Positions 49,702 to 56,826 of a DNA stretch of 64,000 bases are shown here, piece by piece. Position 1 is the stretch's first letter. Each line of letters opens with the position of its first letter. The notes under the pieces were generated by a model, which saw nothing but the letters and a program-made list of their open reading frames with translations, did not search any database and was not told where the DNA came from. This DNA comes from Planctomycetota bacterium (lineage in GTDB: Bacteria > Planctomycetota > Phycisphaerae > UBA1845), in the NCBI GenBank assembly GCA_030616775.1, contig JAUWWQ010000015.1, positions 19,445 to 83,444 on the forward strand, read 5' to 3'. A program made the translations under genes and the position numbers.

Positions 49702-50224
49702 CGATACCCGGTGGAGCGAGGCGCACATCGCCGGTGACGCTCAGTTTTCCCAGGCCAATGTCGATCGCACGGCAGGACTCGCTCATCAGAAGCCCTAGCT
49801 TAAACAGTTGGACCGGCAGTACTACGCCGGGCGTTCCGTCTTTCTCCCGTTCTCCCCAGTACTCGCTTGGGTTTTGCGCGTTGACCGTGCACGTACGCCA
49901 GCCCGAGAAATCGACGCTGCCGAAGGAATAGGTGAATCCCCAGCCGTGAGTATCACCGGCTTCAGCGAAGATGCGACAGCCGCTCGCATCGCCCAACAAG
50001 TCCAGCAGGAATTCCTCCAGCTTTCCGTCGACCGCCAGTAGCGGTAAGGCGAAGACCACGGTGATCTCGGGAGGGTCATCCTCTTGTCGCGTCAAGGTAA
50101 CGCGCAAAAACATGTCATTGTCCTGGCAGTCTACGCGGACCGTGACCGGGCCTCGCGCGGTGGTCTGGCTTTTCAGAAGCGCGAAAGCTTCGGCATCGTC
50201 AAATCGGTAAAGCAGCGTACGCAT
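49697..50224 (-). CDS. Hypothetical protein, 3' end inside a repeat element
   Basis: 175 aa from ATG 50224 (CTG CTT follows as MRTLLYRF). It reads as a beta-rich cytosolic protein: VTVRVDCQDNDMFLRVTLTR, WGFTYSFGSVDFSGWRTCTV. No family recognised. Its TAG stop (49697-49699) lies in the terminal repeat of the 120-bp element, so the original gene may have been longer. Confidence 0.5.
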   Translation of the reverse strand: MRTLLYRFDDAEAFALLKSQTTARGPVTVRVDCQDNDMFLRVTLTRQEDDPPEITVVFALPLLAVDGKLEEFLLDLLGDASGCRIFAEAGDTHGWGFTYSFGSVDFSGWRTCTVNAQNPSEYWGEREKDGTPGVVLPVQLFKLGLLMSESCRAIDIGLGKLSVTGDVRLAPPGIA

Positions 50225-50242
50225 TGCATAGCACAACCAGAG

Positions 50243-50325
50243 GGAATTACGAATTACAAGTTACGAATTATGATGAAACCACCGGGAAATCGCCCCCTTT
50301 TTTCGTAATTCGTGATTTAGAATTC
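50243..50325. repeat. AT-rich inverted-repeat element opening with GGAATTACGAAT
   Basis: Left arm has TTACGAATTAC words (50243-50270); the right arm (50302-50325) is a degenerate complement ending AGAATTCC. The surroundings are GC-rich. It shares its first 12 bp with the hairpin spacer at 7917. It ends exactly at the stop codon of the dehydrogenase remnant. Confidence 0.6.
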
Positions 50326-50796
50326 CTAGGGAATCAGTACCACCTTACCACGTACGACCCGCGAGTCGATGTAGCGATGGGCCTTGGCCGCCTCACTCAC
50401 AGGATAAGTCCGATCCACGAAAGCCCTGATCTTCCCCTCGGCCAGCCACGCAAGACCGCGCTTAAGCTCCTCCATACCGCCCATAAACGATCCGCGTAGC
50501 TGGTGCTGCCGGAAAAACAGGTTGCGAAAGTCGAGCGTCGCTTTCATCCCGCCGACCAAACCGAAGTTTACAAAGACTCCGCCCAGCCGAAGAGCCCGCA
50601 GCTTGTCTTCGAATACGCTTACGCTCCCACCCACATTGTCGATGACCACGTCGACACCGACGCCGTCGGTCCAGTCCAGAACGGCATCAGCGTGCAGACA
50701 AGCCGCCTTCATGGTTCGATTCACCTTTCCAAACCCCTCCGATGGACTAAGCCACGAGCATCCCGACACAGAGGCCCGTACCACAAGGCGGGGCAT
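50326..50796 (-). pseudogene. C-terminal remnant of a quinone oxidoreductase/zinc-type dehydrogenase
   Basis: Only the second half of a medium-chain dehydrogenase is present: HADAVLDWTDGVGVDVVIDN, then VGGMKATLDFRNLFFRQHQL and the usual end AKAHRYIDSRVVRGKVVLIP. The GroES-like catalytic domain and the first part of the Rossmann fold are missing; the peptide before about 50710 shows no homology. Length is about 120 recognisable residues of the usual 320. Confidence 0.75.
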
Positions 50797-51083
50797 TTGA
50801 CAACGTCAGCCGCACAGGTCGTAAACCCGGCGTAACTGATACAAGGAAGTTATTCGGGCCCAACCGTTAGGCGGGCCCTCTCGGGCAACGCCTAGGACCT
50901 CTGCAAAGAAGGATAATATTGGAGCCACACCGTCGACTCACCCATCGATCCTCCGCCCCGCAGGGCCCGTTTGCCGCCACGCCCGAACATGCCAGGTTAA
51001 GAACCGCGGAAGCCGCCGGCTTCCGGTAGGCCTTTTATCGGCCCCGACGTGCCTTTCACAGGGGAAACCGGAGGGGGGAAGCA
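50797..51083. other. 287-bp spacer
   Basis: No gene seen. It holds a short hairpin (GGAAGCC-GCC-GGCTTCC, 51008-51024), and the GGAGG ribosome site of the next gene at 51070. Confidence 0.4.
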
Positions 51084-52514
51084 TTGACCGAGATAGCTGG
51101 AGGCGCAAGCGTTGCCGCCCGCGACCTCACCGCCCTCGACCAACGTGCGCGCGGGCTGTCACTCAGGTGGCCGATCGGCTTGACTGCCGCCGTCCTGTAC
51201 GGCTCCCTGCTTCCGTTTGACATGGATTGGACAGCCTATCAGGCCTCCAACGGTTTTGGCCTGTTTGAGCTTACGTTGCGAGGCGGCACCCGCGAGGACA
51301 TTCTCACCAACATCCTCGTCTACGCTCCCATTGGTCTGGCCCTTGTACTTTGTGGCGGCCCACGGACGTTGGCACGTTGGGGCCGCGTGCCGCTCGCAGT
51401 GCTCGTGGGTGTAGTTGTCAGTCTTGTCGCTGAGACTCTGCAAGCGGGGATCGCCGGGCGCGTCGCGTCCTGGATGGACGTTGCACTCAACACACTCGGA
51501 ACCATCACCGGTGCCGTACTCGGGGCCACCCTGTATGGAGCCGGGCATGGAGTCACGCGGTGGGCGCGGCGTGAACTCTCCGAACGGCCCTTCACGACCA
51601 CGGCCTCGATTCTGACTCTTGGGCTGTTTCTGTACAACTTGGTCCCCTTCGATTTCATCACCGACACCACCGGCCTGCATGCATCATTCGGACGTGCCCG
51701 ATGGGACTTAACCGGCGTGCGTCCGAGCGCTTTCGGCACCCCACCTTATTATGGGCCGATGATCGGGCAACTCGGTGGAGCCGCCTGGTTTGCGGCATTG
51801 GGTTATCTGTTGGTCCTCGCAGCGGGAGAGTCGGGGCGAGATCGCTTTTCGGCCGTGGGTTCAGCGATCAAACACGGTTTCATCCTGGCGAGCCTGGTCG
51901 AGTTCATGCAGCTATTTACGGTCTCCCACTGCTTCGACCTTACGGTGATCGCGCTCAGAACACTGGCCGTGATATTCGGCGCGTGGTGCGCCGTGTTTCT
52001 GGTGGTTGGCCGAGGCGATTCGAGTTGGAGGTGGCGACCGGGACTGGCAATCCCAACCGTGCTCCTACTGCTGCTTGCGGTGTTCCAGGTCCTTGCCAGG
52101 TTGATGTCGTCTTTCGATCCGAGCCTGTGGTCGGTTCAGGGCATCGACCTCGCCCACGTCCGATGGGTACCGTTTGAAGGGCTGTGGCATCAGCCGATGG
52201 CCAAAGCGGCATCCGACGCCCTCTCCACGCTCATGACATACGGCACTCTGGCCCTGACGTTGGCGATGATCCTGGGGCGCGTGCGCGCGGGCCTAATCTG
52301 GGTGATCGCCGGGGCTGTCGTCACGCTGGTCGCGTTGGGCGTCGAGGCCCTGCAGTGCTGCTCCGCCTTGGGCACGCCGGACCTGACGGGACCGGCACTT
52401 GCGGTGATCGCCGTGATCGGTTCCTCGCACCTATACCGGCCGCTCTCAGCGGCGTTCTTAGTCCCTACGGCTGCCACCACGTCTGGCGTTCGGCGAGACG
52501 CCGCCCTCCGCTGA
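51084..52514 (+). CDS. VanZ-family membrane protein with two VanZ-like halves
   Basis: 476 aa from TTG 51084 with GGAGG about 9 nt upstream. About twelve membrane helices. The first half holds the VanZ pattern: LLPFDMDW, DILTNILVYAPIGLALVL, VAETLQAGIAGRVASWMDVA, LNTLGTITGAVLG. The second half repeats it loosely (NLVPFDF, LVEFMQLFTVSHCFDLTVIA, then WVPFEGLW). VanZ-like proteins are linked to envelope stress and glycopeptide resistance; the exact role is open. Confidence 0.8.
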   Translation: MTEIAGGASVAARDLTALDQRARGLSLRWPIGLTAAVLYGSLLPFDMDWTAYQASNGFGLFELTLRGGTREDILTNILVYAPIGLALVLCGGPRTLARWGRVPLAVLVGVVVSLVAETLQAGIAGRVASWMDVALNTLGTITGAVLGATLYGAGHGVTRWARRELSERPFTTTASILTLGLFLYNLVPFDFITDTTGLHASFGRARWDLTGVRPSAFGTPPYYGPMIGQLGGAAWFAALGYLLVLAAGESGRDRFSAVGSAIKHGFILASLVEFMQLFTVSHCFDLTVIALRTLAVIFGAWCAVFLVVGRGDSSWRWRPGLAIPTVLLLLLAVFQVLARLMSSFDPSLWSVQGIDLAHVRWVPFEGLWHQPMAKAASDALSTLMTYGTLALTLAMILGRVRAGLIWVIAGAVVTLVALGVEALQCCSALGTPDLTGPALAVIAVIGSSHLYRPLSAAFLVPTAATTSGVRRDAALR

Positions 52515-52689
52515 AGGCGGCCGTCCTGCAAACGAACACATCGGGCGACTCATCGATCTATACATCTTCCCGTCCCGCGGTGTTGTCCCACGCCGGCGAA
52601 GCGCTATAATCCGCCTTCACTGCCTCCCAGCGGGCGAGCAGGAGGCTTGGTTACTAGGTTTACACAGACTTAGGGCAAGGAGCGTTAGC

Positions 52690-53127
52690 ATGGCTGAGTC
52701 CAACGCAGAATTCCCCACCACCGTCGGGGCCGATGCCGTTTTCAAGGGCGAGCTGCACTTCGAAAAGGGTGTTCGTCTGCTGGGAAAGTTTGAAGGCGAG
52801 ATTGGCGGCGGTGGCCAGTTGGTGGTCGCTGAGGGGGCCACGTTGATTGGCGACGTCAAGGCCGGGACCATCCGCATCGAAGGTCAGGTCAAAGGGAATC
52901 TCCAGGCTAGCACCAAGGTCCACCTGACATCATCCGCCAGACTGGAGGGCGACGTGCAGGCGGGACGCCTGGAAGTGGCCGAAGGGGCGATCTTGATTGG
53001 AAGGTGCGTGATTGGGGTCGACGGCCAGGGTAAGACACCGGTCACAACCAAAACCGCCGCCGCACCTGTCGGCGCGGTCACTCCAGGCCGGCCCAAGGCC
53101 GGTGAACCGGTGGGAGTGAAGAAGTAG
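52690..53127 (+). CDS. Bactofilin
   Basis: 145 aa with AAGGAG upstream of the ATG. A short N-terminal tail, then a beta-helix of bactofilin type: AVFKGELHFEKGVRLLGKFE, LVVAEGATLIGDVKAGTIRI, QVKGNLQASTKVHLTSSARL. A Pro/Ala/Lys tail follows. Bactofilins polymerise into filaments that place cell-envelope enzymes (known). Followed by a second bactofilin-type gene 60-70 bp downstream. Confidence 0.92.
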   Translation: MAESNAEFPTTVGADAVFKGELHFEKGVRLLGKFEGEIGGGGQLVVAEGATLIGDVKAGTIRIEGQVKGNLQASTKVHLTSSARLEGDVQAGRLEVAEGAILIGRCVIGVDGQGKTPVTTKTAAAPVGAVTPGRPKAGEPVGVKK

Positions 53128-53200
53128 CCGGCGCGCCGTCGCCCGATACGTGCCCTAGCCCGGTTGGAATATTGATCCACGTGGGCGGGTGAATCCTGCC

Positions 53201-53602
53201 ATGCCCGTGACTATTAAACAGCGGGAAGCTGCGGTCAAGCGGGTGGTCTGCACCCATTGCGAACACTCCAGCGACGTCGCGCTTAGGGCGATGTCGGTCT
53301 TCTGTCCACACTGCAAGCAGCGCCTGATCCTCGAAGACTTCAAAATCCGAAGCTACTACGCTGTCCGCGACTTCTCCACCTGCGGGGATATTATCGTCGA
53401 GCGTAAGGGCCACGTTGTCGCACCGATCAAGGTGGGCAATCTGATCGTCAAGGGGAAAGTGCAAGGCCATGTCACCGCACGCGGAAAGGTCAGCATCAGC
53501 AAGACCGGCTCTTTCAAGGGCGACCTCGAGGCGCCCAGCATACACATCGAGAACGGTGCGGTTGTGGATGCTTTTCTGCGCATCGGAGATCGATCGCATT
53601 AA
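53201..53602 (+). CDS. Bactofilin-like protein with an N-terminal zinc ribbon
   Basis: 133 aa from ATG 53201 (GTG 53189 possible). Residues 10-50 have CTHC and CPHC, a C-x2-C...C-x2-C zinc ribbon. The rest is bactofilin-like: GDIIVERKGHVVAPIKVGNL, IVKGKVQGHVTARGKVSISK, FKGDLEAPSIHIENGAVVDA. The pair may form a mixed filament, the ribbon giving a docking site (inference). Confidence 0.8.
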   Translation: MPVTIKQREAAVKRVVCTHCEHSSDVALRAMSVFCPHCKQRLILEDFKIRSYYAVRDFSTCGDIIVERKGHVVAPIKVGNLIVKGKVQGHVTARGKVSISKTGSFKGDLEAPSIHIENGAVVDAFLRIGDRSH

Positions 53603-53840
53603 CGCAACGGTATCCGGACGTAGCCCCGGCACTGCGAAGGGAGCCCAGTGAATCGGCCAGCGCCACGGGTACCAGCGCTTGTTTAGGAATACTGTTGGCA
53701 CTTCACGACCACTCCCGCCAGGGACCGATAGCAAGCTGCCTTGCCGATCGGGTCGTGGATTTGCATTTGCCCGCGCGGTACGATGATGGGTGGACTTCCG
53801 GCACGTCTTGCCGCTGGGGGATGGGGTAACGGACTCCGTG

Positions 53841-54563
53841 ATGGCGAACGGTCAAACTACAGAATGTGAGACGCTTCCTGACAGTGCGCGTACGGCCACG
53901 TTTGTCGTGATCGCCGCGTACAACGAGAGCACTTGCATCGAGCAGGTGGTAAGCGAGGTCCGTGCGGAGTATCCGAACGTCGTCGTAGTGGACGACGGCT
54001 CGACCGATGGCACCTTCGAGGCGGCCAAACGCAGCGCTACCCACGTACTTCGTCACGTTATCAATCGGGGACAGGGTGCGGCCTTGCAGACCGGCATCGG
54101 ATTCGCCCTGTCGCGCGGGGCCCGGGTGGTGGTGACCTTCGACGCCGACGGGCAGCATCGTGCTGAGGACATCAAGGCGATGATCGCCCCAATCTGGTGT
54201 GGGGAATGCGAAATCACCCTGGGCTCGCGGTTCCTGGGAGGAACGGAGAACATCCCGGCGTCGCGCCGCAAGATGCTCCGGATGGCCGTGCTGTTTACGC
54301 GGATTGTTAACCGGGTGAACGTCACCGACGCCCACAACGGGCTGCGTGCGTTCTCCGACAGGGCGGCCCGAGAGATCGACATCACCCTCGACCGAATGGC
54401 CCATGCCACCGAGCTGATCGACCAGATCCGGCTCTCCGGGTTGCCTTTCAAGGAGATACCGGTTCAGATTCGCTATACCGACTACTCGTTGAAGAAAGGG
54501 CAATCGTCCCGTAACGCCATTCAGATTGCGTTGCACTATTTGCTCGGGAGAGTTCTGCGGTGA
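53841..54563 (+). CDS. Family 2 glycosyltransferase (dolichyl-phosphate mannose synthase-like)
   Basis: 240 aa from ATG 53841 (GTG 53790 is the long form). GT-A fold: TFVVIAAYNESTCIEQVVSE, VVVVDDGSTDGT, VVVTFDADGQHRAED with the D-x-D metal site, GSRFLGG, and DAHNGLRAFSDRAAREID as in polyprenyl-phosphate sugar synthases. No C-terminal membrane helices. The next gene starts at its stop (GTGA) and probably supplies a membrane anchor. Confidence 0.9.
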   Translation: MANGQTTECETLPDSARTATFVVIAAYNESTCIEQVVSEVRAEYPNVVVVDDGSTDGTFEAAKRSATHVLRHVINRGQGAALQTGIGFALSRGARVVVTFDADGQHRAEDIKAMIAPIWCGECEITLGSRFLGGTENIPASRRKMLRMAVLFTRIVNRVNVTDAHNGLRAFSDRAAREIDITLDRMAHATELIDQIRLSGLPFKEIPVQIRYTDYSLKKGQSSRNAIQIALHYLLGRVLR

Positions 54564-54955
54564 ACCTGTTTCAGACGCTCGCGCTTATAGCCATTGCCGC
54601 TTTGTTCGTATTGACATTGATTGCCGCGGTCCGGGGTTGGGCGACACGACGTGACGCTCTGCTGTGGGCGTTGCTCTGGCTGGTCGCGGGCGTGACCATC
54701 ATGTGGCCCGGCGTGACCAAGGTCATCGCCAACGCCCTGGGCATAGGCCGCGGCGCCGATCTGGTGCTCTACTGCGCCGTCGTAGTCATGATGATCGGCT
54801 TCCTTATGGTATACGTACGCCTGCGCCGCATCCGACGAGAGATGACCCTTCTGGTCCGAGAGCTGGCCATCCGCGACGCTATTAGCGAAAGGAAGCCACC
54901 GAGCGACGAAGCGATAAGCCACGAAGCAACGAAGGAGGGACATTTCGACGTTTAG
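54560..54955 (+). CDS. DUF2304 membrane protein
   Basis: 131 aa from GTG 54560, overlapping the glycosyltransferase stop by 4 bp. Three membrane helices (TLALIAIAALFVLTLIAAVR, DALLWALLWLVAGVTIMWP, ADLVLYCAVVVMMIGFLMVY) and a basic C-terminal helix. DUF2304 proteins usually stand next to family 2 glycosyltransferases, as here. The 3' end runs into the 8-bp repeat array. Confidence 0.85.
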   Translation: MNLFQTLALIAIAALFVLTLIAAVRGWATRRDALLWALLWLVAGVTIMWPGVTKVIANALGIGRGADLVLYCAVVVMMIGFLMVYVRLRRIRREMTLLVRELAIRDAISERKPPSDEAISHEATKEGHFDV

Positions 54956-54973
54956 ACGTTTCGACGTTTAGAA
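54942..54973. repeat. Four tandem 8-bp units related to GTTTCGAC
   Basis: ATTTCGAC, GTTTAGAC, GTTTCGAC, GTTTAGAA. The same unit and two of its variants occur in the eight-unit array at 19995-20058, 35 kb away. It overlaps the last codons of the DUF2304 gene and includes its TAG stop. Confidence 0.8.
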
Positions 54974-54975
54974 GC

Positions 54976-55004
54976 TCATCCTTCATCCTTCCGCCTTCAT
55001 CCTT
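54976..55004. repeat. Left member of a 29-bp inverted repeat around the TIR gene
   Basis: Complementary to 56198-56226 at 25 of 29 positions (GGATGAA words). It contains the stop codon of the TIR frame (54983-54985). Confidence 0.65.
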
Positions 55005-56156
55005 ATCTTCTCTTCCCCCGTGTAGTAGATTTTCATACCCGTCAGGAGCTTCGTAAACTGGGCCTCGAAGTCGTCGTCCGACTCCCATTGGGAGAAGTCC
55101 AAGACGTTCTTCTTGGCCAGATGCATCCAGTCGGCGTCGGCCTCTGCCATCTCGGTAAGCGACTTGGTCTGGCCGACCTTTTTCTTCCAGGCGTCGTCCA
55201 GGGCGATGGGGCAGAGCACCTCGCGCTTCTCCTCCTTCTCCTTGACACGGGCCGCTCGAACCTCGTCGTCGACCCAATCGCTGCCGACTGACACTTCGGA
55301 GAGGACCAGCACGACCACGTCCATCATGCGGATGCCTTGGATGACCTGTCGCTGGAGGGGACCGGCCACAAGATCATGCCGATCGAGCCAGACCCTGATC
55401 TTCTCTTTTTTGAATCGGTCGTAGAGCTTGTCAACCAGGCCGGTGTCGGCGTGCGAGTAGGAGATAAAGACCCCACCGATATACAGCGGCCCTTCGGTCC
55501 GGAGCCGAAAAATCTCTGCCTGAAGGTCGGCGATCTCGAGTGGCGCGAGCGCCGGATCGTACATCTTGGCCCAGAGAATCTCCCACGGAATGAAAACCGC
55601 AGCCTTCCAAGAATACGTCGGGGATTCGCCCTTTCGAGGCCACAAGAACGTACTGCCCCACGGTACACGGTCCCTGGGACTTGACGGCTTTCAGGTTGTG
55701 CGCGGAAGACAGATCGGTGGTCCCACCGAACGTCGCCCAGCCACAGTCCGCTTCGGAAAGATCGGCGTTCATGAGGTCGGCACTGCCGAGGTTGGCATGT
55801 CTGAGGTCGGCGCCGGCGAGGTCGGCACCGAAGAGGCAAGCAAGGCTGAGGTCGGCAAGGGTAAGGTTGGCAACGTTCAGGCAGGCACGGCTGAGGTTGG
55901 CAACCCAGAGGTTGGCAAGGACGAGCCTGGCATCGCTGAGGTTGGCATGGCTGAGGTCGGCGCCGCTGAGGTTGGCAAGGGTAAGGTTGGCACGGTTGAG
56001 GTTGACACCGCTGAGGTTGGCATCGCGGAGGTTGGCATCGCGGAGGTCGGCACCGCTGAGGTCGGGTATCGCCTCTCCCGCCTCACGGCGGCGGTTCCAT
56101 TCGACGACGCCCTCTCTCCCGCCCTTGAGCAGCTTAATGGCCTCGTCGCGATCCAT
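54983..56156 (-). pseudogene. Pentapeptide-repeat/TIR-domain protein, split by a single-base frameshift
   Basis: From ATG 56156 the first frame gives [20 protein letters not shown], about 25 pentapeptide repeats (A-(D/N)-L-x-x) and the linker [11 protein letters not shown]. There the frame is lost in a run of four A on the plus strand (55593-55596); removing one base gives [17 protein letters not shown]. The second frame continues with the TIR domain: [40 protein letters not shown] (the W-x-x-x-E type motif of NAD-cleaving TIRs), to the stop at 54983. Whole length would be about 390 aa. It may be a sequencing error, a real null allele, or slippage. Such TIR proteins can be NADases in defence or signalling. 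Confidence 0.8.
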
Positions 56157-56197
56157 GCGAGCATTGTACCGTACCGATCGCGGATCGTGCATGGAGC

Positions 56198-56226
56198 AAG
56201 GATGAAATATGAAGGATGAAGGATGA
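56198..56226. repeat. Right member of the 29-bp inverted repeat around the TIR gene
   Basis: GGATGAA words in tandem, inverted relative to 54976-55004. It lies 42 bp upstream of the TIR gene start. Confidence 0.65.
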
Positions 56227-56363
56227 ATCCGCAGTCCGCAATCCTGAATCTTCTGTGGTAGTGTCGGTGGTAGCGTCGAACGTGCGAAGTGGTTAACCAC
56301 TGCATCCACCGGCTCAGGTCGCCCTCGTTGAGTGGCTGCAACCGCTGACCAGTCCAAACCGTA

Positions 56364-56455
56364 AGAGCCTATCCCATTGACCCCTGTGGCACCGGTTTCC
56401 AACCGGTGAAGTACACGGTTTGCAAACCCGTACCACACTTTTTGGGATAGGCTCT
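56364..56455. repeat. 92-bp inverted-repeat (MITE-like) element
   Basis: Perfect 13-bp ends AGAGCCTATCCCA/TGGGATAGGCTCT around a 66-bp centre with the small palindromes ACCGGTTTCCAACCGGT and GGTTTGCAAACC. 26 bp of the centre recur at 7652-7677. No ORF of note. Confidence 0.8.
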
Positions 56456-56602
56456 AAGCCGAAGAGCATGCACGAGCGTTAGACGTTGGGAAGGGATCGT
56501 TGCGGCGACACGTCCGAAAACACCTGTACAGGAAGCAGCGCAACTTATGGTCAATCTGTGTTGCAGACTCTTTTTCCTAATGCGGGCAGGCCCGCAACCC
56601 AA

Positions 56603-56663
56603 GTAGCGGCCGGCGCCCCCGCAGGCCGCCGTGACCCTCGGCCGGCGAGACGTCGGCCGCTAC
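56603..56663. repeat. 61-bp palindromic element
   Basis: GTAGCGGCCGGCG and CGTCGGCCGCTAC (12 of 13 complementary) flank 35 GC-rich bases. The GTAGCG end word recurs inside the 49582-49701 element. Confidence 0.6.
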
Positions 56664-56715
56664 CCAAGGCGCGCCTACGCCGCCGCTTTGATGAATGGCT
56701 GCAAGAGCAATCTCG

Positions 56716-56752
56716 TTGACCCGGCTCAAGATATGCAGTAATATGGCATATT
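56716..56752 (+). promoter_or_regulatory. Candidate promoter with palindromic operator for the large secreted protease
   Basis: TTGACC (56716-56721), 17 bp, TAATAT (56739-56744). The perfect inverted repeat AATATG-G-CATATT (56740-56752) overlaps the -10 box and the expected start site, a good place for a repressor. The gene starts at 56827 with AAGGAGG upstream. The rest of the 56157-56826 spacer holds only the repeats listed. Confidence 0.5.
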
Positions 56753-56826
56753 GCGTTTGGAAGCGGGTTCGGGTCTACATGATTGCCTCGAAAGAGGAGG
56801 AAAATCCGCCTCGAAGGAGGAGTGAA

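Noticed and set aside
51008..51024. Hairpin GGAAGCC-GCC-GGCTTCC as a terminator
   Set aside because: No T tract follows directly and no plus-strand gene precedes it.
55566..56219. Open frame on the plus strand with many repeats of the type A-E-V-G
   Set aside because: It is the antisense of the pentapeptide repeats; no ribosome site or homology.
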